Positions 22,309 through 28,291 of a DNA stretch of 28,291 nucleotides are shown piece after piece. Within the stretch, counting starts at the first letter, position 1. The number at the start of each line of letters is the position of its first letter. This DNA comes from a virus, in IMG/VR virus record IMGVR_UViG_3300034061_001138, positions 1-28,291 of that record. One strand, 5' to 3'. Made by a program: the position numbers and the translations under genes. The notes below the pieces were generated by a model. That model saw nothing but the letters and a program-made list of their open reading frames with translations. It had not been told where the DNA came from and ran no database searches.

Positions 22309-23068
22309 GACTGATAGACTCGACGTCGAACTCACCCGGCGCATAGAAATGGAGCAGGTGGACGCCGTTCCACCATAACTTCTTGGCTGCCTTGGCATAG
22401 GCGAAGTCGCCCTTGGGATCGACGAAGCACCCGGCCACTAGGGCATGGAGCTTGGCGCCGTCAGCCTTGGTGCGGGTGGCAGTCGATAGCAAGTGAGAGT
22501 GCCCGCAAATACAGGAAGCATGCTGGGATTTCAATAGGTTATTGGCGTGGTGTTCGCCGCCTTGCGGACGCCCCATTACCCCGCTCACGAAGTAATGCTG
22601 AAAGACTGCACCCATAAGCGTAACAGGTTTCAGGAAGGGGTGGAACTTCACGTTCGCTTGCGGTCGGTAGTTCTTCAGCAGTTGCTGGACAGTTTGCGGA
22701 AAGCCCGAAGTCAGCAGGCGGTTGTCGGACTTCATCCATTTGTTGTAGCGATCCTCGTGATTGCCTTCGATGAAATGGATTTCTGGCTTACCGTAGGCGT
22801 GGGCTATGGACACGATCCAATCAAGGGCTTCCAGCCCAGCCTGGATGTCATCGCTTAGGGAGCGGTGGTACCAGTCGGGGGAGTCCATGTCGTGGGTACA
22901 GAGGGAAGCGAAGTCCCACAGGTCGCCAATGTGGACGATCTTGTCAAGTGTGGCGTTACGCTTATCAAGGTAGGCCATCAGCTTGCCGAAGCGTTCAAGG
23001 CTGTCGCCCGGCATGGCGTGGGTGTCTGGGATTAGCAGCGCCGTCTGGGGCTTGAACTTACTTGTCAT
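22292..23068 (-). CDS. Calcineurin-like metallophosphoesterase
   Basis: This 258-residue two-metal phosphoesterase has all expected motifs in order: PDTH (D15, H17), HIGDLWDF (D49), EGNHEDR (N103, H104), a His near residue 158 and CGHSH (H190, H192). The length suits a single catalytic domain. In phages such enzymes may process nucleotides, 2'-3' cyclic ends or nucleic acid, and the substrate cannot be told here. It overlaps the pyrophosphohydrolase gene by 4 bases (ATGA), placing it in the nucleotide-metabolism group. Its last codons contain the -35 of the next promoter. Confidence 0.85.
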   Translation of the reverse strand: MTSKFKPQTALLIPDTHAMPGDSLERFGKLMAYLDKRNATLDKIVHIGDLWDFASLCTHDMDSPDWYHRSLSDDIQAGLEALDWIVSIAHAYGKPEIHFIEGNHEDRYNKWMKSDNRLLTSGFPQTVQQLLKNYRPQANVKFHPFLKPVTLMGAVFQHYFVSGVMGRPQGGEHHANNLLKSQHASCICGHSHLLSTATRTKADGAKLHALVAGCFVDPKGDFAYAKAAKKLWWNGVHLLHFYAPGEFDVESISLERLA

Positions 23069-23442
23069 GAACTGGCAGTTCCCTTCAGTTCCCTTGTGTT
23101 ATCGGAAATGTATTCGTTGACATAGCCTGCGATGGGGCGGTCGTCCAGTAGCCATGGCCCGCTGTCAGCGTCAAGCAGGATGCACATGTTGGCAGCGACG
23201 TGGGCTAGGTGTGGCAGGCCCGTCTCCGGGTCAAGGTCCTGGCCATCCCACCACGCCATCAGGTGACGCATGGCTGCGTCGTAATAGGTGGAAGCTGACA
23301 CGGGGGCCGCGCGCCAGTTCATAGCGCCATACTTCGCTGCGCCTACTGCCATGACTTGACCAATAGCAAACAGAGGAAGCGACGGCACCTTGCTCAGGCC
23401 CGGCTTGGCTAGGCCATAGTAGGTTTTGGGGTTGGCGTCCAT
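23065..23442 (-). CDS. dATP/dGTP pyrophosphohydrolase-like protein (DUF5664 / MazZ-like)
   Basis: This 125-residue protein is all-helical, with KYGAMNWR, YYDAAMRHLMAWWDGQDLDPETGLPHLAHVAAN and CILLDAD. The acidic DGxDxDxETGxxHLxH pattern is that of the DUF5664 / dATP-dGTP diphosphohydrolase family, related to MazG enzymes and including MazZ of 2-aminoadenine phages. It should cleave a purine dNTP to the monophosphate. I chose ATG 23442, 6 bases after AGGAG and directly after the dUTPase stop; the open frame upstream lies within the dUTPase gene. Grouping with dUTPase supports a nucleotide-pool role. Confidence 0.7.
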   Translation of the reverse strand: MDANPKTYYGLAKPGLSKVPSLPLFAIGQVMAVGAAKYGAMNWRAAPVSASTYYDAAMRHLMAWWDGQDLDPETGLPHLAHVAANMCILLDADSGPWLLDDRPIAGYVNEYISDNTRELKGTASS

Positions 23443-23443
23443 G

Positions 23444-23902
23444 TTATGCTCCTGTCGAACAGAGGCCACCAGCCCCGCGCTCTGTGGTTGAAAGGTCAGA
23501 TACTTCTGCAACTTCTAGTTGTGGCAGGGGAAGGATCATCAACTGAGCGATACGCATACCCTGTGCGATCATGATGATGTCGGGGGATGGCCACTGCGGG
23601 GAGAAGGGCAGGCGCCCCAAGATAACCTTCAGTTCGCCACGGTAGTCTTCGTCAATGACGCCGGGCGCGTTGATTACGTGGATGCCCTCCTTGGCGGCAA
23701 GGCCAGAGCGGGAGCAGACCAGACCGACGTGACCGGGGGGTAGCTCGATGGCGATGCCAGTGCCGACGGTGCGCCGGGTCCGCATGTCGTCAAGCCATTG
23801 GGCTTCGTCTGCGTATAGGTCAAAGCAGGCAGCACCGGAGGTGGCGCGGGTGGGGATGATGGCGGTGTCAGTGAGCCGCTTGAACTTTAGAGTCCTAACC
23901 AT
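23444..23902 (-). CDS. dut: dUTP diphosphatase (dUTPase)
   Basis: This trimeric enzyme hydrolyses dUTP to dUMP, keeping uracil out of phage DNA and supplying dTMP synthesis. All five motifs are present (numbering from ATG 23902): ATSGAACFDLYA (20-31), CSRSGLAAKEGI (63-74), NAPGVIDEDYRGELKV (78-93, with D84 and Y87), GMRIAQLMI (115-123) and ERGAGGLCSTG (141-151). In motif V the usual Phe of GFGSTG is replaced (GLCSTG). ATG 23902 is 6 bases after AAGGA; the ATG at 23908 abuts that site and is less likely. The length of 152 residues is normal. Confidence 0.92.
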   Translation of the reverse strand: MVRTLKFKRLTDTAIIPTRATSGAACFDLYADEAQWLDDMRTRRTVGTGIAIELPPGHVGLVCSRSGLAAKEGIHVINAPGVIDEDYRGELKVILGRLPFSPQWPSPDIIMIAQGMRIAQLMILPLPQLEVAEVSDLSTTERGAGGLCSTGA

Positions 23903-24342
23903 TGGCATTCCTTGTACTTGGTTGGAGGAATTTCTTCAAGCTTATATATACTAAAAGGTTTCTTATGGGAAGAAGTTTTTGCGTTCTTGTAGATTTGCAA
24001 ATAAGATAAGGTGGCATTGGGATAGATTGCCTGGACGATGGGGCCATAAAATTCCATCAGCTTTTTGCGGACGGGGCGCATCCATGACAGTTTGATTTCG
24101 ACTATACAGATGTGGTCATCTGCCAACCAGACCAAAGCATCGGGCTGACAGACACCGCTACGCCGGGGCGTCTTGTAGTAAAGCCAGGGTGATATGTCGA
24201 TGCGCGGGTATAGGGCAGTCAGTCGCTTGTGGACTGCGCGCTCGAAGGAGATACCCGCCTGCTGTGCTTTAGTGCGTTTCTGCTGGGGGAACTGGGGAAT
24301 GTAGTCAGCATGACGCGCTACAACAGGCGAGCCTAGTTTCAT
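23887..24342 (-). CDS. PD-(D/E)XK nuclease-like protein
   Basis: This 151-residue protein carries the core of a PD-(D/E)XK nuclease: GISFERAVHKRL (E34), CQPDAL (D68), CIVEIKLS (E82 and K84, the ExK) and a following helix with Q104-AIY. The layout resembles Cas4/RecB-type or VRR-type nucleases. In a phage replication block it may process DNA ends or recombination intermediates; the substrate is unknown. It overlaps both neighbours: ATGA with the upstream gene, and about 16 bases with dUTPase. Confidence 0.7.
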   Translation of the reverse strand: MKLGSPVVARHADYIPQFPQQKRTKAQQAGISFERAVHKRLTALYPRIDISPWLYYKTPRRSGVCQPDALVWLADDHICIVEIKLSWMRPVRKKLMEFYGPIVQAIYPNATLSYLQIYKNAKTSSHKKPFSIYKLEEIPPTKYKECQWLGL

Positions 24343-24647
24343 CCGCCGTTAAGATTCCTGAAGAAAGAGTTTTCCAGCACCTTGATAAGCAAGGCGAAGT
24401 CGCGGGCTTCGATAGGGGACGACAGCACCCTGCATTCAGTGTCGCCACTGCTGTTGGCTGCGTCCATGCTGATACCACATACGAAGCTACGGATAGCGTG
24501 TTTGTTGTCGAGCATAAACTGAACCGTGTCTGCAATAGACTGGATCATTTCGGTTTGCTCCGGTGTGAAGTCGGCAGTCACGACCTCCGGTTCGGAAGCC
24601 TTGACGGAAGTGATTACCCGGAAGGGCACTACGTTTTCATTCGACAC
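24339..24647 (-). CDS. Hypothetical protein, GTG start
   Basis: This 102-residue protein starts MSNENVVPFRVITSVKASEPE and continues with a helical part (FTPEQTEMIQSIADTVQFMLDN), CGISMDAANSSGDTECRVL and a C-terminal helix (ARDFALLIKVLENSFFRNL). I use GTG 24647, preceded by AAGGAG 9 bases upstream; the longer open frame runs through the preceding gene out of frame. No family is recognised. The position in the DNA-metabolism block is the only clue to its role. Confidence 0.55.
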   Translation of the reverse strand: MSNENVVPFRVITSVKASEPEVVTADFTPEQTEMIQSIADTVQFMLDNKHAIRSFVCGISMDAANSSGDTECRVLSSPIEARDFALLIKVLENSFFRNLNGG

Positions 24648-24843
24648 TGTATCCACTCCTTGCGTTTGATACGGTTTGCACAATGTTAGAACGGATGACC
24701 CAGATGTTGGTTCCATTCGACGGGTCGATTGCCTTCTCAAGCCACACGCGGACGATGTAGCCGCGCTTCCGCCACCAGTTCTTGATGTCGGCCATGAGCT
24801 TGTAGTTGGCTGCTCGATCACTTAGGTAGTCATGCTTTGCCAT
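24637..24843 (-). CDS. Hypothetical small protein downstream of the DNA polymerase
   Basis: This 68-residue protein is basic and helical at the N-terminus (HDYLSDRAANYKLMADIKNWWRKRGY), followed by two strands (IVRVWLEKAI and NIWVIRSNI). GGAGG lies 4 bases before the ATG, within the polymerase gene, which it overlaps by 14 bases. This coupling suggests co-expression with the polymerase. The motif pattern is not one I can name, so the function is unknown. Confidence 0.55.
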   Translation of the reverse strand: MAKHDYLSDRAANYKLMADIKNWWRKRGYIVRVWLEKAIDPSNGTNIWVIRSNIVQTVSNARSGYSVE

Positions 24844-27178
24844 TGGACCTCCATTTCTTCAGGCCCCCCGGATTGCTGGTGCTGGCCTTACCCCAGTTAT
24901 ATCCGATTTCCACATCGAATGGAATAACTATTTCGCGTTCTATTCCCTTGATGTCTTTGATCGGAAACGGAAAGTTAAGGCAGTCAAGAACTTCCGGCAG
25001 CAACTGGTCGGCTTTGTCAATGCGGACCTGACCAAGCACGGCATCATGTAAGTTCAGTAGTATCTGGACGTCGGCGCCGGGCTTACCTTCGAAGCGTTCC
25101 CACAAACGGTAGATGCCCACGTTCATCAGAACGCCGACACAGTGCTGGGGTACGAAGGCAATGGCTTCGCGCAGGGTAGCATCGTCCCAGCGGCGGGACC
25201 AGAAGGTGCGGCGTATGCCGAAGGGACTGACCAGATAGCCCTTGGTCTGTAGCTCATGGGCTACCCACACATGCCAGTCGCTGATGCCAGGAAACCGCTT
25301 GAAGTACTGCGCTTGGAAGGCTTCGGCAACGGCAGTCTCCACCTTCATCTGCTGTGCCAGAGTAAAGGGCTTTCCATAGTAGTTACTGTTGCCGCTGACG
25401 TAAATGTGTCCGTTACGGCGAACCAAGAAGTAGCCGGTGCTGACAGTCGGGCAATAGACTTTTACCGGAGTCGGCAAGGTAACAGGAGCGATCCGGCAGG
25501 TGTTGAGACTAGCGAATTTCCTATTGTTGCACGATACCCAATGGGCGCGCTGCCCGGAGTAGTTGTCACTTGGTTTGCCTGTGTTGTCGATAACTTTGCT
25601 ACCCCATCCACACAATTGGAAGATTGTCTGCATCCAACGAACATGTTCGAGTGACATGGAACAGACAGCCCGGCGCCCTGACTTACCCCGCGTACCATCC
25701 CAGTGGATGCTTTCTTCAGCAAAGTCATATAGACTGCCGGAGTCCATGTCTAGTAGTTGAGGTCCGGCCACCTTGCCCCACCGATTGATGCGTCGGGAAA
25801 GCGAAGCATTGAGCCGGAACACCGTGTCCTTATCATAGACGGACTCAACCCATTGACCGGGATAGCGGTCCAGTAGTTGACGCATACGAGCAATCTTACG
25901 CGGGCGTCGAAACTTGAACCGGATATATCCCTTGTCGGACAAGTTGCCGTCAGCTTGATACGCTGCAACGAGAGGGGCTAGGGGTTCACAGACATCCCCG
26001 TCAACATAGTACCCGGTGTACGGAATCTTATCAGACTTCCGAAGAGTAGCCGCTGTCCTCTCCACAAACTTACCGTCTTGATTGACAATCATCTTATGGT
26101 CAGGCGTAGCCAGCATGGAAATGGAAGACCCTTCCACGCTAATCAGTTCGGTCGTAGATTTCTCAAGCCAGTTGCTGGGCCTTTCAAAATGAACTGTGCC
26201 GTCGAAGTCCAAACTCCAGGTTGCAATGACTTCCGGCTTGGTAGCAATGGATACCCAACCAGAAGGTGTTAGAACTTCGTGGTCATCAGTGACACATCCG
26301 TGGGCGCCCCGCTTCGTGATGTCACGATATGAATAGCCACGGTAGTATTCCCTTTCAGCCAACTCGCGTTCAGGCGGGAAGCCAAAGACCATGGAGGCAA
26401 CCATAGTGTGAGAGTCGCCGCCTTCGACCGCCGCGATGTAGTTCTCGTCGCCGGAAAGGTACGCAACAATACGCGCCTCTGCGCCCTGTTGATCAGAATA
26501 GAACAGTACGTAGCCGGGGTCCGCGACAAAACAGGTACGTGCTTCTTTCGGTATGTTCTGAAGGTTACTCCCGATACGGAACGGATGTTCACTAGACGAA
26601 AGTCGGAACGTCTCAGTCCCCGCAATATTGAACGAAGCGTGGAAGCGATTGGTTGGCGACAGCTTTTTGGAAAGGAATTCAATCTGCTTTTCAAGGTCGC
26701 GGATGCGGAGGATATGGTTGGCGAAGAAGGCGCCGCGTGGGTATTCGCGGGTGATGCGTTCGAGGATTTCACGGTCTGCTCCTACTTTGGTTTCCCCCTT
26801 CTTGGATTTGGTTTGCTCGGGGATGGCAAGGAATTCGTAGAACAGGGTGGTAAGCTGGGGCGTGGAGTTGTGATTGATGGTCGTACCCCACAATGCTTCA
26901 CACACTAGATCGAAGTTGGCTTGCACCTTGTCGGCGCGGAGGCGCAGCCCTTCGACTAGACGGTCGCGCCGTTCGGTGTCGATCTGTACGCCACGTCGCA
27001 TCATGGTAAGGATGGGACCCAGCATCAGTTCGCTGTAGCGGTAGGTTGTCGCAGCCCAGTCAGGCAAAAGGCCCTCGTCGTATATTTCTTTGAGGGCCAT
27101 TGTCTGCATGGTATCGAGGGAGTTGTAAACTATCTCCTGCGTTTCAGGAGTCGGGGTCAGGTCCGTCAGTATCTTCAT
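24830..27178 (-). CDS. polA: Family A DNA polymerase, C-terminal gene piece, with in-frame intein
   Basis: This 782-residue precursor would give a 479-residue polymerase after protein splicing. Exo III (Y18-N-S-L-D22) is at the very N-terminus, but Exo I and II are missing and Exo II lies on a separate upstream gene. Polymerase motifs follow: TETFRLSSSEHPFRIGSNLQNIP, motif A FYSDQQGAEARI (D229), motif B R285-x3-K289-RGAHG joined after splicing to SNYYGKP, and motif C LHDAVLGQV (H711, D712). By alignment to E. coli Pol I, His293 occupies the Phe762 site. AAGGCGAG lies 6 bases before ATG 27178, and an in-frame TGA sits five codons upstream, so the piece is translated on its own unless an intron joins it to the exonuclease. 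Confidence 0.9.
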   Translation of the reverse strand: MKILTDLTPTPETQEIVYNSLDTMQTMALKEIYDEGLLPDWAATTYRYSELMLGPILTMMRRGVQIDTERRDRLVEGLRLRADKVQANFDLVCEALWGTTINHNSTPQLTTLFYEFLAIPEQTKSKKGETKVGADREILERITREYPRGAFFANHILRIRDLEKQIEFLSKKLSPTNRFHASFNIAGTETFRLSSSEHPFRIGSNLQNIPKEARTCFVADPGYVLFYSDQQGAEARIVAYLSGDENYIAAVEGGDSHTMVASMVFGFPPERELAEREYYRGYSYRDITKRGAHGCVTDDHEVLTPSGWVSIATKPEVIATWSLDFDGTVHFERPSNWLEKSTTELISVEGSSISMLATPDHKMIVNQDGKFVERTAATLRKSDKIPYTGYYVDGDVCEPLAPLVAAYQADGNLSDKGYIRFKFRRPRKIARMRQLLDRYPGQWVESVYDKDTVFRLNASLSRRINRWGKVAGPQLLDMDSGSLYDFAEESIHWDGTRGKSGRRAVCSMSLEHVRWMQTIFQLCGWGSKVIDNTGKPSDNYSGQRAHWVSCNNRKFASLNTCRIAPVTLPTPVKVYCPTVSTGYFLVRRNGHIYVSGNSNYYGKPFTLAQQMKVETAVAEAFQAQYFKRFPGISDWHVWVAHELQTKGYLVSPFGIRRTFWSRRWDDATLREAIAFVPQHCVGVLMNVGIYRLWERFEGKPGADVQILLNLHDAVLGQVRIDKADQLLPEVLDCLNFPFPIKDIKGIEREIVIPFDVEIGYNWGKASTSNPGGLKKWRSNGKA
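25388..26296 (-). mobile_element. Intein in DNA polymerase motif B, LAGLIDADG type
   Basis: The element is 303 residues (295-597 of the precursor), in frame, and begins and ends at splice-competent residues. Block A starts with Cys295 (CVTDDHEVLTPSGWVSI). Block B is LATPDHKMIV (356-365). Blocks F/G are VYCPTVSTGYFLVRRNGHIYVSGN (574-597), with the last Asn followed by Ser598 of the host protein. The penultimate residue is Gly instead of the common His, as in other phage inteins ending SGN. The middle holds LAGLIDADG-like helices LAPLVAAYQADGNL (400-413) and LYDFAEESIHWDGT (483-496), so the homing endonuclease may still be active. Removing it restores an uninterrupted O-helix motif. Confidence 0.9.
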
Positions 27179-27470
27179 GCGGCTCGCCTTTCAGGAACGT
27201 GTTTCGCATACGCGACAGGAGGTGCAGCGTCAAGGGTGGTCCTTCGTAGGACTTGGCAAAGCGCCTGACGCGGGTGGGGTCTAGGTCGGCGGCCAAGCAT
27301 ACCTCGTCAAAGTTCTGGGCGGTCGTGCCAAACTCTGCCGTAAGCCATGCGTGGGCCTGCCGTTTGTTGACGTGAGCAACCGGGGTCTTGGGTTCGGACG
27401 TAGCGTCAATCAACGCTTGAATAATCACGCTCGCCCATAGGCGCCGGATACTCGCATCATCTTCAGTCAT
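27144..27470 (-). CDS. Conserved phage hypothetical protein between the two polymerase pieces
   Basis: This 108-residue protein contains RRLWASVIIQALIDAT, a helix with RQAHAWLTAEFG, and NFDEVCLAADLDPTRVRRF. The AWL...DF..VC..A.LDP..VR pattern is familiar from small phage proteins in replication or packaging regions; no function is known. It starts 13 bases after the HNH gene and overlaps the polymerase start by 35 bases. It is GC-rich, like the rest of the phage and unlike the HNH gene, so it is not part of the inserted element by composition. Confidence 0.6.
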   Translation of the reverse strand: MTEDDASIRRLWASVIIQALIDATSEPKTPVAHVNKRQAHAWLTAEFGTTAQNFDEVCLAADLDPTRVRRFAKSYEGPPLTLHLLSRMRNTFLKGEPHEDTDGPDPDS

Positions 27471-27483
27471 TTGTAATTCAGTT

Positions 27484-28023
27484 TCATTTAAACGTGTTAC
27501 CTTTTCGTATGTTTTCTGTGGCTTCTATCACTTGCAAATTCCAAGGGACATGAAGCCCGCAGACTAGTGCATTGCTTAATGGTACTATGTGATCAACATG
27601 ATACGATATTCCTGTGGTATTTGTCAAGTGTTTAGCTATTAGATAGAATGCTTTTAATTGAAGTTTATCAACCCATTTAGGGCAAGCTTGTTTCTTTATA
27701 GCTCTTCGCCTATTTACTCTTTCTAAATTGTTTATTGGATTTTTATTAGACCACTCACGAGAAGCTTGTCTACACTTTTCTCTATTGTTATTTTGCCATT
27801 CACGTTGGCGCTGTTTTCTTTTATTGTCGGTTTTCCAGCGCGATCTACTTTGTTCATTTATAGATTGTCTGTTTTGTTTAGAATACTCACGCAACCAAAC
27901 AGCATGGCAAGTGCGGCACTGTCCGGTTTTACTATACCGAATCTTGGTGCCACACTTCTTACAGGGATTTTGGCTTGTATAAAACGTGATTCCCTGTTGT
28001 AAAGATTCTTTTCTAGTCAACAC
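27484..28023 (-). CDS. HNH homing endonuclease
   Basis: This 179-residue protein has an N-terminal zinc ribbon (C21-x2-C24 and C36-x2-C39), a long basic linker rich in Asn/Gln/Arg, and a C-terminal HNH domain: YHVDHIVPL (D144, H145), HVPWNLQ (N162) and ATENIRKGN (N171). It starts at GTG within the last codons of the exonuclease piece. The gene is markedly AT-rich (sampled lines about 30-37% GC by hand count) against roughly 55-60% around it, a clear sign of recent transfer. Freestanding and intron-borne HNH enzymes are known in phage polymerase genes, as in SPO1, so it likely moved in by homing. It could be intron-encoded or freestanding. Confidence 0.88.
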   Translation of the reverse strand: MLTRKESLQQGITFYTSQNPCKKCGTKIRYSKTGQCRTCHAVWLREYSKQNRQSINEQSRSRWKTDNKRKQRQREWQNNNREKCRQASREWSNKNPINNLERVNRRRAIKKQACPKWVDKLQLKAFYLIAKHLTNTTGISYHVDHIVPLSNALVCGLHVPWNLQVIEATENIRKGNTFK

Positions 28024-28291
28024 TTCCCGCCTTATTAAACTCTTTCTTAGCTTTTGTACGAAGATGTTTCCAAGCCCTAGTTGGTATGTGCATTGATGCT
28101 AGAAAACCTAAAGACTTTTCTAGTTCGGGTTGCCATGCGTGGTGCCTAAGCATGGTATCAAATATGGGTCCCTTGGGTTTAATACCATACGCATCAAGGT
28201 AAGTCAAATCGAAGGTGGCATTGTGGAATCCCCAACCTAGGTCGGGGCGCTGTGCCAGATACCAAAGCCACAACCAGATGTCGCGCTCGTC
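28013..28291 (-). CDS. DNA polymerase 3'-5' exonuclease piece (partial at window edge)
   Basis: The window shows the last 92 residues. LGWGFHNATFDLTYLDAYG contains the Exo II motif (N24 and F27-D28). GPIFDTMLRHHAWQPELEKSLGFLASMHI and AWKHLRTKAKKEFNKAGSVD follow, as in the exonuclease domain of phage family A polymerases. The open frame continues beyond the window, so the TTG at 28273 is not the real start. TAG ends the frame at 28015-28013, before any Exo III motif. The missing YxxxD appears at the start of the polymerase gene 830 bases downstream, so this is the N-terminal half of a split or intron-interrupted polymerase. The last 140 bases are AT-richer than the sequence further upstream. 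Confidence 0.8.
   Translation of the reverse strand, partial: DERDIWLWLWYLAQRPDLGWGFHNATFDLTYLDAYGIKPKGPIFDTMLRHHAWQPELEKSLGFLASMHIPTRAWKHLRTKAKKEFNKAGSVD

Noticed and set aside
26408-26908. 166-residue plus-strand open frame opposite the DNA polymerase
   Set aside because: Antisense to conserved polymerase motif A and the T..RLSS region; no start signals or motif.
27728-27982. Hydrophobic plus-strand open frame opposite the HNH gene
   Set aside because: AT-rich antisense of Asn/Lys/Arg codons gives Phe/Leu-rich shadow sequence; the HNH motifs on the other strand are clear.
27471-28023. Group I intron called outright in the polymerase gene
   Set aside because: No intron core could be recognised by eye, and a normal phage gene lies in the gap; it is kept as an alternative in the split-gene finding only.
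1-28291. tRNA genes, CRISPR arrays, insertion sequences, integrase or attachment sites
   Set aside because: No cloverleaf-like segment, spaced repeats, transposase or integrase motifs were seen; gaps between genes are too short to hold them.

Overview
The window is one continuous stretch of a tailed bacteriophage genome (Caudoviricetes). Genes are tightly packed, often with ATGA or TAATG start/stop overlaps. I found no rRNA, tRNA, CRISPR array or insertion sequence, and no gene-free stretch longer than about 60 bases. The head-to-tail connector proteins, a long P22 gp10-like tail protein, several Ala/Gly/Pro-rich virion proteins and a 1629-residue ejection-type protein, with no tail-tube, sheath or tape-measure gene, suggest a short-tailed (podovirus-like) particle. 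The 3-TM holin of gene-transfer-agent type and the moderately high GC hint at an alphaproteobacterial or similar Gram-negative aquatic host. That is inference only.

Plus strand, 1-17483. A partial Mu gpT-like major capsid gene opens the window. A hairpin terminator follows, then a small structural gene, a second hairpin, two connector/adaptor genes, two tandem zinc-ribbon genes, a membrane/coiled-coil gene, two tail genes and a short TTG-start gene. An extended -10 promoter (about 5959-5987) starts the last virion block of four proteins, ending in a giant protein with glycine zippers and a PLxRFG-like C-terminus. A near-consensus promoter (about 14547-14575) then sits directly on the start codon of a glycosyltransferase gene. 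The next gene is a 714-residue fusion that appears to combine glycosyltransferase, SAM methyltransferase and DUF115/MptE-like domains. This glycan cassette is the most unusual gene content of the window.

Minus strand, 28291-17480, read in that direction. The DNA-metabolism block holds the end of a 3'-5' exonuclease, an AT-rich HNH homing endonuclease, a 108-residue phage protein, a family A DNA polymerase carrying an in-frame 303-residue LAGLIDADG intein in motif B, two small unknowns, a PD-(D/E)XK nuclease, dUTPase, a MazZ/DUF5664-like nucleotide pyrophosphohydrolase and a calcineurin-like phosphoesterase. The Exo II motif lies upstream of the HNH gene and the Exo III motif at the start of the polymerase gene, so one ancestral proofreading polymerase seems to have been split and also invaded by an intein. 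A strong promoter (22308-22280) then starts a second block: a small structural protein, a mosaic receptor-binding-type protein, small basic Lys/Gly-rich proteins, holin, M15 endopeptidase and a KGG-repeat protein. The plus- and minus-strand blocks converge with interlocking stop codons at 17480-17483.

Family names come from recognising motifs by eye. No database or structure search was run.
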